From assembly GCA_030144725.1 (NCBI GenBank), contig JASKMD010000018.1:1456099-1520098 (forward strand): a stretch of DNA of 64,000 nucleotides. The letters are read 5' to 3'. Both the position numbers and the translations under genes were made by a program. Source of the stretch: Haematococcus lacustris (Eukaryota > Chlorophyta > Chlorophyceae > Chlamydomonadales > Haematococcaceae). Below, piece after piece: positions 10,252 through 20,369 of the stretch (positions are counted from its first letter, which is position 1; each line of letters begins with the position of its first letter). The notes beneath the pieces were generated by a model, which saw only the letters and a program-made list of their open reading frames with translations, was not told where the DNA came from and did no database searches.

Positions 10252-11541
10252 ACAGTACTGTCCATGTCTACAGTACTGTCCATGTCTACAGTACTGTCCA
10301 TGTCTACAGTACTGTCCATGTCTACAGTACTGTCCATGTCTACAGTACTGTCCATGTCTACAGTACTGTCCATGTCTACAGTACTGTCCATGTCTACAGT
10401 ACTGTCCATGTCTACAGTACTGTCCATGTCTACAGTACTGTCCATGTCTACAGTACTGTCCATGTCTACAGTACTGTCCATGCCTACAGTACTGTCCATG
10501 CCTACAGTACTGTCCATGCCTACAGTACTGTCCATGCCTACAGTACTGTCCATGCCTACAGTACTGTCCATGCCTACAGTACTGTCCATGTCTACAGTAC
10601 TGTCCATGTCTACAGTACTGTCCATGTCTACAGTACTGTCCATGTCTACAGTACTGTCCATGTCTACAGTACTGTCCATGTCTACAGTACTGTCCATGTC
10701 TACAGTACTGTCCATGTCTACAGTACTGTCCATGTCTACAGTACTGTCCATGTCTACAGTACTGTCCATGCCTACAGTACTGTCCATGCCTACAGTACTG
10801 TCCATGCCTACAGTACTGTCCATGCCTACAGTACTGTCCATGCCTACAGTACTGTCCATGCCTACATTACTGTCCATGTCTACAGTACTGTCCATGTCTA
10901 CAGTACTGTCCATGTCTACAGTACTGTCCATGTCTACAGTACTGTCCATGTCTACAGTACTGTCCATGTCTACAGTACTGTCCATGCCTACAGTACTGTC
11001 CATGCCTACAGTACTGTCCATGCCTACAGTACTGTCCATGTCTACAGTACTGTCCATGTCTACAGTACTGTCCATGCCTACAGTACTGTCCATGCCTACA
11101 GTACTGTCCATGTCTACAGTACTGTCCATGTCTACAGTACTGTCCATGTCTACAGTACTGTCCATGTCTACAGTACTGTCCATGTCTACAGTACTGTCCA
11201 TGTCTACAGTACTGTCCATGTCTACAGTACTGTCCATGTCTACAGTACTGTCCATGTCTACAGTACTGTCCATGTCTACAGTACTGTCCATGTCTACAGT
11301 ACTGTCCATGTCTACAGTACTGTCCATGTCTACAGTACTGTCCATGTCTACAGTACTGTCCATGTCTACAGTACTGTCCATGTCTACAATACTGTCCATG
11401 TCTACAGTACTGTCCATGTCTACAATACTGTCCATGTCTACAGTACTGTCCATGTCTACAGTACTCTCCATGTCTACAGTACTGTCCATGTCTACAGTAT
11501 TGTCCATGTCTACAGTACTGTAGGTGTCTACAGTACTGTAG
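10252..11541. repeat. C1 18-bp palindrome satellite
   Basis: About 70 copies of the 18-bp unit TACAGTACTGTCCATGTC. It contains a one-base-altered version of the C palindrome (TACAGTACTGTC). CCATGCC variants occur in blocks of six or three, so it is a higher-order repeat. In C2 the corresponding array keeps the perfect palindrome (TACAGTACTGTAGACAC), so the two copies of C differ in repeat family at this position. Confidence 0.9.
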
Positions 11542-11591
11542 CTGCCTTCCCCCCATGCATCCTTAACCCCCATGCCCCCTTCACCCCCATG

Positions 11592-11828
11592 CAGGAACAA
11601 CTCAATGTAGCCCAAGCTCGTTTGCTATCCCGACAGTGCTGTGCAAATGTGCTGACAACACAACGTGCCTATGTTGCCAATCCCAGCCCAGCCCTGCCCA
11701 GCCTTATTCAGCCTCTACGATTCGGTATCGACCCTGAGACCAGCCCTTGCAAGAGCCAGAGCCCTTGCCCATACCATGCAGTCGGTGATTGGCAGGAACA
11801 CAAGTGGCAGTTTGATTTAATGATGTAG
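11592..11828 (+). CDS. Conserved terminal exon-like ORF of element C (C1 copy)
   Basis: An open block follows CCCATGCAG and starts EQLNVAQARLLSRQC. It continues with LTTQRAYVA and FGIDPETSPCKSQ and ends at TGA 11826-11828. The reversed element C2 has the matching frame at 25711-25917 on the minus strand. About four fifths of residues are kept, and one length difference is a multiple of three. This suggests a real last exon of a gene inside element C, fed by the intron-separated Pro-rich blocks upstream. I do not recognise the family. No upstream start codon can be fixed. Confidence 0.45.
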   Translation, partial: QEQLNVAQARLLSRQCCANVLTTQRAYVANPSPALPSLIQPLRFGIDPETSPCKSQSPCPYHAVGDWQEHKWQFDLMM

Positions 11829-12183
11829 GCTAAGAGTCATGATGTTATGATGTGAGGTTAGATGTAATGATGGATGGTTGAGGGCCAACCGCAAACAACT
11901 TCTGCGGCAATCTCTGCCGCACTCGATATTACATAGGAGGGTGCGGTGCAGGAGGTTGCTGTAATTGCGGGGCATCATTAAACATCCACAGCTGTGCGGG
12001 AGCTTGCAAGCCGAGCTACCCAGTACAACCGACAGAACGGACCTAGCTTGCGATAGAGACGGGCCCCGGCCTTAGACCTTACACGTATGTATGTAGCTCC
12101 CTATGGCGACCTTATTGCGTGGACACAACTTTCGGCACAAATATCCATATCGAGCTTGCGGGCCTACGCTTCGACGCCTCTCA

Positions 12184-12192
12184 CTATTTATA
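12184..12192 (-). promoter_or_regulatory. TATA-like box near the right end of C1
   Basis: TATAAATAG on the minus strand about 310 bp from the C1 end, conserved at 25335-25343 in C2. It points inward, opposite to the intron-like modules, so it could drive an antisense or separate transcript. Confidence 0.45.
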
Positions 12193-12292
12193 GCACGCAG
12201 AAGCTGACGGTGCAATCGCGGTAGCAAATGGTGGTTTGAATGTGGAGAACAGCATGGTACCCTATTTACAAGAGACCTTGTCAAATCTGACC

Positions 12293-12366
12293 TACAGTAC
12301 TGTAGGTGTCTACAGTACTGTAGACATCTACAGTACTGTAGACATCTACAGTACTGTAGGTACCTA
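12293..12366. repeat. C1 right subterminal palindrome array
   Basis: Four TACAGTACTGTA palindromes separated by GGTGTC, GACATC or GACATC. They lie about 135 bp from the end of C1, matching 25125-25233 in C2. Confidence 0.85.
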
Positions 12367-12503
12367 CACTCCAACTGCTCACATACTCAGAATTTCAACA
12401 AGCGTCAAGTGGCGTTGGAGTCGCAAGGACAATCCGAGGCGAACCGCATCAAAAAACTACCCCCCTAGGATGACGAATATCCGCACTAATTTGCCTGTGT
12501 GTG

Positions 12504-13807
12504 GCTATCCGCATGCCCAGCAACCGGCAGATCTCTCGCCAGTTCTCACTGTTAAAGATTGCTCCTCTGTCACTCAACACCGTTGACGGCTTCCCATGCA
12601 AACGTATGACATTTTTCTTAAACAGTCTTGCAAACTTTGCGTTGTCGATTGACTCATGTGTGGGCACTAAGTGCACCATCTTGCTTGGGCGATCTACAAA
12701 CACCAGGATGGAGTCATACCTCTCTTCACCACTTGTTGGGAGCTTGACAATCATGTCCATGCTCACATGTTCCCATCTTTTACCAGGGATGGACAGGGGT
12801 TGCAGTTTGCCGGCTTTAAGGAGGCAGCTAGGTTTGTTCCTCTGGCAGGCATCGCAATGCCGCACATAGTCCTCCACGTCTTTGTCCCAGCCCGGCCAGT
12901 AGAAGTGTCGGGATACCAGCTTTTTGGTCTTTGTGATACCCACATGGCCAGCAAAAGCATCATCATGGCACTTCTCTAGCACCGCTTGCTTAACCAGTGG
13001 ACTGCGTGGCACCCACACTCTGTCCCTTAGCAACCACAGTCCTCGCTCGCTGCGGCTCAGCCTCTTTTGTGCCTTTCCTGATTGAAATAAGGGGTCATGG
13101 TTGTAGCCTTCAATTATGAAATCATGCAGCGAGCCACCTGGTGCCCGTGCGAGTTCCACTTCTCTCACCCGCTCCGCATCCTCTCTTTCCGCGGGTGTCG
13201 CACACGGGCTTCGCCGAGGGAGTGGGACTTCCCCCCCACCAGGCCGCACCGCTCCTGCGGTACGCTCAACAGCCGACTGGCCCTCGGCCTGCTGGGCGGA
13301 GTCTTGCTCGCGTGTCACTGGTGGCGCATGGGCGATGGACGGCTGGGTCTGCCGGGCCTGTCTCCTTGTCATGACCAGCACTTGGCCCTCTCTACGCAGC
13401 ACCACAGCACCTACAGCTTCCTCCTCATCATCGTCCTTGTTACTTCCCTGCTGCATTTGTTGGACACTGCGGCTGATGGGGTCAGCAATGTTCACAGCCC
13501 CAGGCTTGTGCTTGATCTCATACTTGAACCGGGACATCAACTCAACCCACCGCGCCACGCGCCTGGATAGGTTAGTCTGCGAAGCCAGGTACACAAGAGG
13601 GTTGTGATCCGTCACAATGGTCACTCCCACAGCCCCATCTAGATAGCAGCGCCATTCTTGCAGGGCCCTCACAATGGCCAGGAGCTCCTGCTCGCCTGTT
13701 GTGTACCGTGTTTGAGCCGGTGTGAACTTCTTGCTCGTGTACGCCACCACACGGCCCTCTTGCATGAGCACACCACCAGTGCCTTGAAGGGAGGCGTCAG
13801 TCCACAC
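12504..13807 (-). pseudogene. Chromovirus B RNase H and integrase N-terminal half
   Basis: Minus-strand frame starting in RNase H: WTDASLQGTGGVLMQEG, TTGEQELLAI, VTDHNPLVYL and DPISR are present, so its catalytic Asp-Glu-Asp residues are intact. A charged linker follows. Then comes an integrase with the HHCC zinc finger (CHDDAFAGHVGITKTKK, HCDACQRNKP) and the first two DDE Asp residues (SMDMIVKLP, LSDRGAIFNSENW). C1 then cuts the domain. The RNase H connection upstream (ALKAALCSAPVLALPDFSKPY) is in this frame, but RT lies in another frame, so there is a frameshift near 13890-13930. Confidence 0.9.
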
Positions 13808-13866
13808 TAAGTACGGCTTGGAGAAGTCAGGCAGAGCTAGGACAGGGGCTGAGCACAGGGCTGCTT

Positions 13867-15657
13867 TCAGAGCCTGGAAGGCACCCTTGACTTGAGGGTC
13901 CTTAGCAAGGCTTCCTGCACTCTTGCATCATGTTGTGCCCCCGTAGGTGCAGCTTGCTTGTCTTGCCTTGTCAGGTCGGCGAGGGGAGCAGCCACAGAGC
14001 TGTAGCCACGGATGAAGCGGCGGAAGAAGTTACACAGACCTAGGAAGGCTTGCAATTCCTTCAGCCCTCGGGGCTGAGGCCACTCAGCCACCACCTTCAC
14101 TTTAGCAGGGTCCACTGCCACACCGTTCCTGCCCACTATGTGGCCCAGGAAAGCCAGCTCAGGTCTGTTGAACTCACACTTGCTCAGTTTTGCAAACAGC
14201 TTGTGGGCTCTCATCAACTCCAGAACCTGCCTCAAATGCTGCACATGCTCCTCAGGGGTATTGCTCATTACCAAAATGTAATCTAGGTAGACAAGGACGG
14301 AACCAGCCTTGATCATGGGCTCAAAGATCCTGTTCATGGTTTTCTGAAACGTTGCAGGGGCATTGCACAGCCCAAAACACAGGACCTTATATTGAAACTG
14401 GCCCATGGGCGTGAGGAAAGCTGTCTTTGGGACGTCTTCGGGGGTAATCCTGATCTGGTGATACCCAGACTGCAGGTCAAGAGAACTGAACACCTTCTTC
14501 CCCCGGACTTGGTCAAGCAAATCATCGATACGAGGCAGTGGGTATCGGTCGCGCACCGTGCGCTTGTTCAACGCCCTGTAGTCAATGCACATCCTCAGGG
14601 ACCCATCCTTCTTCTGCACAAAGAGCACTGGGGCCCCCCAGGGCGAAGCGCTTGGCTCTATCCAGCCCTTCTCCAACAGCGCCGATACCTGCTTTTTCAT
14701 TTCCTCAATTTCTCGTTGACTCAAACGGTACATGCGTGCCCATTGTGGCAGCGTACCCGCTTCCAGTGGAATGGTGTGTCCCACACCTCGTTCAGGCGGT
14801 AGACCAGCGGGGATATCAGCAAAGACGTCATTGTAGGTTTTGACCATTTCTGCCACCGTGTCCTCGGGCACCAGCTCCGTTGATGCTAGGCTCAGCTTTA
14901 TGTGTTGTTCACTACCGGTTACGCACGATGTATGTGGCGACACCGACCCTTCTTCTTTTTGCACCATCAGCAGCCAACTAGGGCAACCATGCCGCACAGC
15001 TCGTGCTGCCTGAGGGGCGCTCATCAGCTCCGGTGCCATGCGCAGCTCTGTTAGCTGTGCTAGCATCTTGCCATTTGCATGTTTCGGCCGCTTGGCATAC
15101 AGGGTGTGTGCCTTGCCATCAGGCGTAGTAATATGGCAGCTTTGCTCCCGTACCAGCAGCTTGGCATCATACATCGTTTGCCATGGCTTGCCTAGCACGA
15201 CGTCAATCTGCCCCAGCATACCAGGCACAACCTTAAGCACGGCCGTCGTCTTGACTCCTTGCATGCACAATTCTCCTCTTGCTTCTTCGGCCATGTGTAT
15301 CAGCTTGCCATCAATGCTCTCAGCCATTGTTGGTTGCGCTGTGGCAATGGACACCTTGATTGAACTTACGGGCTGTCCATTCTGGTTCACTTTCCTTATA
15401 TTGGTTAGCCACTTCTCAGAGATTAGGTCAAAGGATGACCCCGTGTCCATCATAATTCTGCACGGCTTGCCTCCTAGGCTGGCTTCATACACAAACGAGA
15501 GATCCACACCATGGGCGCTTGCAATAGCACCGGAAGATTGTGCACTTGACAAAGCAGGAATCTTACACATACCATGCGTTGGCCCAACAGACAACTTTGG
15601 CCTCTTCAACTCACATGGCACGTACTCATGCTTGTCATCACCCTGGCCAGCGTGCAC
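13867..15657 (-). pseudogene. Chromovirus B protease-reverse transcriptase
   Basis: A 596-residue minus-strand frame. An aspartic protease motif, MMDTGSSFDLIS, lies near residue 70. The RT domain follows: WIEPSASPWGAPVLFVQKKD, MCIDYRALNKRTV, YPLPRIDDLLD, FSSLDLQSGYHQIRI, CFGLCNAPATFQ. The catalytic box reads VYLDYILV instead of VYLDDILV. Codon TAC (plus 14278-14280) replaces the second catalytic Asp, which should abolish polymerisation. The frame ends at a stop after RVPSRL, where RNase H continues in another frame. It is in the same frame as gag, separated from it by one TAG. Confidence 0.93.
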
Positions 15658-15678
15658 AGCAAAGTCCAGGGCAACTCC

Positions 15679-17295
15679 CTAGGCGGCACCCTGACCTCGA
15701 GGCGACGCACAGTCACGTGCCAGGTGTCCTGTGCCGCCACAGTTGTAGCATGTCAGTGGCCGCTTGCCATTAGCATTCAACTCTGATGTGCGGCATGCTG
15801 CACCACCACCACGCCCAGCTGAGCCGCCATCACGGCCAGAGCCACGGCCACCTCCGCGGCCACCACTACGGCCTCCGCCACGAGATGGGCCAGCTCCACG
15901 GCCCCCACGGTGCGCCCCCAGGAACCGGTCCAGTTCAGTCTCCTCATGTCGCCGGTGCGGCGGAAGCCACCGCTTCAGAACGGTGTTTGCCGCCTGCATC
16001 TGCACACCACGGGCACGTACACGCCCACCACGGGGCCGGTCAGGCCTGCCACTGCCTGCACCTCTTGCCACAGCTACCATGCCTTGAGCCTTGCTCACGC
16101 CTGCCTGCATGGAGACCTGTCTGCCCAACGCATACATCATCACATCATTCAGGTTGCTCCATGGCAAGCCATTCGGCATGACTGCACACTCACGGCGTAG
16201 GTCAGCCTGTAGACCTTGCACATACATCTCACACAGTGCACCAGCAGGGAAAGCTTGCACCTGCTGTGCTAGCAGCCTGAACGCCACATTGTACTGTGCA
16301 ACACTCTGGTCTCCCTGGACACACTCTCTATTGATCAGCCTCTTCATGGCTGTGTGTTGCACCTGGATGGTATCCGCACCCACCAGGTCTAGGAACATCT
16401 TTTCCATGTCTTCCTCTGTCATGAGCCGACGCTCAGCCTTAGCCTGCTCGGCAATGGCAAACAAAGCTTCTTTGAGAGGATCAGCCACATGTAGTTGCAA
16501 CGCGTCAATCATGGGCACACGTGCAACAGCTGCCCATCGTGTCACCTCACGTAAGAACATCTTCACATTTCTGCCCTTCTCTACATCATCCATACGCCAC
16601 ACATTAGGGTTGGGCATAACTGCTCTGAAGCCACTCACTTGGTTCTCGCCGGGCTGATTGGCGCTCGGCCCCGGGCCACCGGCACCGGCTGCCGCCGCCG
16701 CCGCTGCCTGGCCCTCACCAGCCTGGCTGCCGCCACCTGAGCTGCCAGGACCACTGCCACCCGTGGCCCCAGGCCCACCGGGTGCAGGGTGGTTCGCCGT
16801 GCCCCCTGGGCCACTACGCGCAACCTGGCCACTACCGGGGGTAAGCACCCCACCGGTAGTGCCACCTGGAGCTGTAGGCTGGCCGACACCACCACTACCA
16901 CCAGCAACACCGCCGCCACCAACAGCACCGTTGCCACCAGCAATGCCACTGCCTCCAGCGGCTACCTCTGCATGCTGGCCGGGCTGCTCATGGCGAGCAC
17001 GCCTCCTGCGCAACTCCTGCTCGAGTTCCTCCAAACTGAGCTCGCCTACATTGCGGGTTGGCGGACCCACAGCTTCTGGCCGGACTTCTGCATGACGAAC
17101 ACGTTCAGCATCAGCGGTCGAGTGGGTCAAAGCATGTGTGTGTTGCATTTCACGCGCAACTACCTCCTGGGCAGCCACCGGCTGCGAGCTCGACCCCGGC
17201 CTTTCCACCCGCTGATGTTGACCCAAAGTTTCACTGCGCTTCCTAAGACGCTTCTCCGCTGGAAATGGTAGCATTACTAAACGCGAACTTTGCAA
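15679..17295 (-). CDS. Chromovirus B Gag with zinc knuckle
   Basis: 538 residues, the capsid/nucleocapsid protein that packages the RNA. Residues about 60-210 are low-complexity Gly/Ala/Pro/Ser-rich. A retrotransposon-gag domain follows (NVWRMDDVEKGRNVKMFLREV through QYNVAFRLLAQQVQAFPAGAL). Then an Arg/Gly-rich stretch leads to a C-terminal CCHC knuckle, CYNCGGTGHLARDC. The first Met is about 170 bp after the 5' LTR. The stop is TAG followed by GGA, and the same frame continues as GVALDFAVHAGQGDD into protease, so Gag-Pol would need stop readthrough. The frame is intact. Confidence 0.9.
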   Translation of the reverse strand: MQSSRLVMLPFPAEKRLRKRSETLGQHQRVERPGSSSQPVAAQEVVAREMQHTHALTHSTADAERVRHAEVRPEAVGPPTRNVGELSLEELEQELRRRRARHEQPGQHAEVAAGGSGIAGGNGAVGGGGVAGGSGGVGQPTAPGGTTGGVLTPGSGQVARSGPGGTANHPAPGGPGATGGSGPGSSGGGSQAGEGQAAAAAAAGAGGPGPSANQPGENQVSGFRAVMPNPNVWRMDDVEKGRNVKMFLREVTRWAAVARVPMIDALQLHVADPLKEALFAIAEQAKAERRLMTEEDMEKMFLDLVGADTIQVQHTAMKRLINRECVQGDQSVAQYNVAFRLLAQQVQAFPAGALCEMYVQGLQADLRRECAVMPNGLPWSNLNDVMMYALGRQVSMQAGVSKAQGMVAVARGAGSGRPDRPRGGRVRARGVQMQAANTVLKRWLPPHRRHEETELDRFLGAHRGGRGAGPSRGGGRSGGRGGGRGSGRDGGSAGRGGGAACRTSELNANGKRPLTCYNCGGTGHLARDCASPRGQGAA

Positions 17296-17444
17296 AACGC
17301 GACAAGAGGGACTAGAGGGACCTAATGGTACATACCCTCAGTATCCATCGCGTTCAGCTCCAGCTCCGCGTCGTCAAACACGTCATAGTCCGCCATCAGG
17401 TTCGGGCACGTTGTTGCTATATCGATGTCTGGCCAGAAATCTCT

Positions 17445-17464
17445 CAACGTCGGTCGGAAACCAG
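17445..17464 (-). other. Primer binding site of chromovirus B
   Basis: Three bases inside the 5' LTR, the minus strand reads TGGTTTCCGACCG. This is complementary to a tRNA 3' end of the form ...GGTCGGAAACCA. Which tRNA it is cannot be decided here. Confidence 0.6.
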
Positions 17465-17466
17465 AT

Positions 17467-17667
17467 TGTTGCGTAGCTGGTGTATGGAGGTAGTGCCAAT
17501 TCAGCGGACAAGGGCGATGTCAGTGCCTTTCACAAGGCTGTCCGCCTGGGAGTCGAACCCAGCATTTGACACCGGTCATTGGCATTACACTCCGACACCA
17601 CTATGACGCAATCGCGTCATCACTTTTCCGAGACGCTTCGCTAGCACTTCGACCGGCGCTCGTAACA
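17467..17667 (-). repeat. Chromovirus B LTR (5' LTR on minus strand)
   Basis: 201 bp, TG...CA ends, reads as identical to 4454-4654, followed by the duplicated CTTTG. Confidence 0.95.
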
Positions 17668-17672
17668 CTTTG

Positions 17673-19115
17673 CCTGTGCACCCTTTGCACCCTGTCAATA
17701 TGACAGAGCAGCTGCTGGCAGCGTATGCAGCAGATGAGGACTTTGCCAGCTCGGTGGATCAATATGATCAGGATAAGCATGGCTTGTATCGCACCAAAGG
17801 CAAGAATCAAATAGTGGTTCCTAACTGCCAACAGCTCAAAGCCAGGATATTGGTGGAGATGCATGATGCACAGTTTGCAGGCCATGTGGGGATCACCAAG
17901 ACGCTGGAGCGTATCTCCAGGATGTTCTGGTGGCCACGCATGAGATCTGAAGTACGTCACTATGTGAGTAATTGTGATGCATGCCAACGCAACAAGTCTG
18001 TGAACACCAGACCTGGTGGTTTGCTTACGCCGCTGGCCATACCCTATGACAGATGGGAGTCCATGTCTATGGACTTGATCACTAAACTACCGCCTGGTGA
18101 TCATGGCTTTGATGCCATTGCTGTCTTTGTGGATAGGCTATCTAAAATGGTACACTTTGTGCCATGCCGTGAGTCTATGAACGCTGAGGGCTTTGCCCGC
18201 CTTTTCATTGACAATGTGTTTAAACATCATGGAGTACCCAGAGAAATAATCTCTGACAGAGGCTCTCATTTTACTAATCATTTCTGGGCGTCGGTTATGG
18301 CCATTCTTGGTGTAAAAGAATGTAAATCCAGCGCTTACCATCCTGAGTCTGATGGTCAAACAGAAAGGTATAATCGTACCTTGGAGGAGATGCTTCGACA
18401 TTACATCTCCCCTGCCCAGTCTGACTGGCCCTTCTTCCTGTCACTGGCTGAGTTCGCTGTGAATAACAGCTGGCAGGAATCCATCCAGTCCACGCCCTTC
18501 CTGGTCAACACTGGCCAGTCACCTCTGACACCTGCATTGCTGGAGCTGCCAGGTGAGGTGTACTGCCCCTCTGCCAGGAAGCTGTCTGAATGGTGGCAAA
18601 GTAATGTCAAGCAGGCTCGCCATTTCATGGAGCAAGCTCAGCAGCGTCAGGCCTATCTGGCCAACAAGGGACGCAGGGATGTGGAGTACCACCCTGGTCA
18701 GCTAGTGCTGCTGAGCACCAAGAACCTTAGGCTGAAGCCAGGTAAGGCTAAGAAGCTGCTGCCCAGGTTCATTGGGCCCTTCAAGGTGCTGGAGCATGTG
18801 GGTCCTGTTGCTGTGCGCCTAGACCTGCCTCCTGCCATGGCACGCATGCATCCTGTGTTCCATGTCGCCCTGTTGAGACCTTACACCTCTGAGCACCCTC
18901 ACTTGCCTCCTCCTGTGGATTGGCTAGATGAGGCGCCTCTGTATGAAGTTGAGAAACTGCTCGCCCATCGTGGTGTACGTGCTGGTAGAGCACGTGGCTA
19001 CTTGGTCAAGTGGCAGGGTTATGATGACTCTTACAACACATGGGAGCCAAGGAATAACCTTGTGAACTGCCAAGAAGTGTTGACTGCATATAATGCAGTG
19101 CATGGTTTGTCTTAG
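17673..19115 (+). CDS. Chromovirus A integrase with chromodomain (3' part of pol)
   Basis: Continues A pol in frame from 4453 once B is removed. The integrase has the HHCC finger (HDAQFAGHVGITKT, NCDACQRNK). The full DDE set is present: MDLITKLPPGDHGFD, IISDRGSHFTNHFW, and Glu in YHPESDGQTERYNR. The C-terminal region (PRFIGPFKVLEHVGPVAVRL, HPVFHVALLRPY) precedes a chromodomain (YEVEKLLAHRG, GYLVKWQGYDDSYNTWEP). Stop at 19113-19115. This part has no visible damage. The piece itself has no start, because translation would come from the polyprotein. Confidence 0.93.
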   Translation, partial: PVHPLHPVNMTEQLLAAYAADEDFASSVDQYDQDKHGLYRTKGKNQIVVPNCQQLKARILVEMHDAQFAGHVGITKTLERISRMFWWPRMRSEVRHYVSNCDACQRNKSVNTRPGGLLTPLAIPYDRWESMSMDLITKLPPGDHGFDAIAVFVDRLSKMVHFVPCRESMNAEGFARLFIDNVFKHHGVPREIISDRGSHFTNHFWASVMAILGVKECKSSAYHPESDGQTERYNRTLEEMLRHYISPAQSDWPFFLSLAEFAVNNSWQESIQSTPFLVNTGQSPLTPALLELPGEVYCPSARKLSEWWQSNVKQARHFMEQAQQRQAYLANKGRRDVEYHPGQLVLLSTKNLRLKPGKAKKLLPRFIGPFKVLEHVGPVAVRLDLPPAMARMHPVFHVALLRPYTSEHPHLPPPVDWLDEAPLYEVEKLLAHRGVRAGRARGYLVKWQGYDDSYNTWEPRNNLVNCQEVLTAYNAVHGLS

Positions 19116-19172
19116 CATCACTGCTATAGTGTTGCGAGTCCTTGTGTTCTCACGAGGGCGGAGCGTTTCCTC

Positions 19173-19188
19173 TTTGGAGGGGGAGGAA
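19173..19188 (+). other. Polypurine tract of chromovirus A
   Basis: TTTGGAGGGGGAGGAA directly before TGTAGCG, marking the start of the 3' LTR. Confidence 0.75.
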
Positions 19189-20025
19189 TGTAGCGAACGG
19201 CTCCTCGAAGCCTAGCTCGCCTCACGGTACTTCTGTACTGCAGTGTGACATGGTGGGCGAAAGGGGCAGGTGGGCCTTCGTGCACACCTGCTTCAGAGGT
19301 TCGACTCCTCGGGGGAAACGTTCTAAACCCTGGCCGTGTCATGCTGTGGGAAAGAAGGTAGTTATCGGTTATCGGCGCTGCTCTTAGCACGCTACACGGG
19401 GCGGGGCGGGGCGGGGCGGGGCGGGGCGGGGCGGGGCGGGGCGGGGCGGGGCGGGGCGGGGCGGGGCGGGGCGGGGCGGGGCGGGGCGGGGCGGGGCGGG
19501 GCGGGGCGGGGCGGGGCGGGGCGGGGCGGGGCGGGGCGGGGCGGGGCGGGGCGGGGCGGGGCGGGGCGGGGCGGGGCGGGGCGGGGCGGGGCGGGGCGGG
19601 GCGGGGCGGGGCGGGGCGGGGCGGGGCGGGGCGGGGCGGGGCGGGGCGGGGCGGGGCGGGGCGGGGCGGGGCGGGGCGGGGCGGGGCGGGGCGGGGCGGG
19701 GCGGGGCGGGGCGGGGCGGGGCGGGGCGGGGCGGGGCGGGGCGGGGCGGGGCGGGGCGGGGCGGGGCGGGGCGGGGCGGGGCGGGGCGGGGCGGGGCGGG
19801 GCGGGGCGCACGGCAAGATTGAAGCAGGCCTTGAGAGGCCACCGCCCACCAACGAATAAAGGCCTGCTCTCCTCGCTCCTTCTTGAGCCTTGCAGCACAC
19901 ACCCTGCTGCTCCTTCTACCCAGCTGGCTAACCCACTGATGACACAGTCAGGCTCTGATAAACCCCTGGCCATTGGCTGGCCCTCTTGACCCTATTTAAT
20001 ACCCTTCTGCCAAACGCGACCGGCA
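19189..20025 (+). repeat. Chromovirus A 3' LTR, containing a GGGGC microsatellite
   Basis: Starts TGTAGCGAACGG right after the polypurine tract. It contains a tRNA T-arm-like hairpin GAGG-TTCGACT-CCTC (about 19300), the long GGGGC tract, a possible polyadenylation signal AATAAA (about 19855) and a TATTTAATA box (about 19993). The end is inferred, because from about 20028 the sequence matches the 5' flank of permease copies 2 and 3. The 5' LTR lies outside the window, so the right boundary is uncertain by some tens of bases. Confidence 0.6.
19396..19807. repeat. GGGGC pentamer microsatellite inside LTR A
   Basis: About 82 perfect GGGGC copies. The (PPRPA)n and (GRGGA)n ORFs are artefacts. The same pentamer (as CCCCG) lies upstream of permease copies 2 and 3. 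Confidence 0.95.
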
Positions 20026-20369
20026 TCAAGCTCGAGGGGCTGCAAGCAGACAGCCGCGACCTAACACGGCGTACCCACAGATGACGAGCTGCGTCCGATT
20101 GCCTGTCTTGCTGCGCCAGCGCATTGCCAGCTGTGCCAGCTGTGCCACGTTGTGTACTGCACACAACGTGTCGGTGCCAACGCACAAGATTTGCTCGGCG
20201 CTTCAGCAAACCCACCAACACGGAGCCAGCGCAGCTCGCACATGCTGTGTCTCAACCAACACTCTCGATTGTGCGGTTGCCAAATCTGTCCCGCCGACCC
20301 AACTCCCAACCGACTGGTGCACAAAGCCGCTCCCATCTCGCACTTGTACAGTTCTCATTTGCAAGCAAG

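Larger units (their letters stand above)
5609..12501. mobile_element. Element C, copy 1 (C1), inside chromovirus B integrase
   Basis: Ends are CACTCAGGCAAATTAGT (5609-5625) and the complement of CACACAGGCAAATTAGT (12485-12501), flanked by TG duplications (5607-5608, 12502-12503). Removing it restores the integrase frame between the DRG and ESDGQTER motifs. Contents in plus order: a TACAGTACTGTA array with a 150-bp higher-order repeat, a CGCAGCC-rich zone, a CAGCC tract, Pro-rich low-complexity exon-like blocks separated by intron-like modules, CTG-rich DNA, an 18-bp palindrome satellite, a conserved terminal exon-like ORF, and a short palindrome array at the right end. No transposase is visible. 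C2 is the same element reversed. Confidence 0.9.
4454..17667 (-). mobile_element. Chromovirus B: complete LTR retrotransposon nested in A, interrupted by C1
   Basis: It is bounded by two 201-bp LTRs that read as identical (TGTT...AACA), with a 5-bp CTTTG duplication at 4449-4453 and 17668-17672. On the minus strand the order is LTR, PBS, gag, protease-RT, RNase H-integrase, C1 insertion, integrase C-terminus with chromodomain, polypurine tract, LTR. That is the Ty3/gypsy chromovirus layout. Without C1 (6.9 kb) the element is about 6.3 kb. Identical LTRs imply recent insertion, yet the coding region is damaged: an RT active-site change, a frame break after RT, and the C1 insertion. Confidence 0.95.

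Noticed and set aside
5604..11615. ORFs of 468-608 residues across the palindrome satellites
   Set aside because: Internally periodic translations of the satellite on both strands, with no non-repeat domain.
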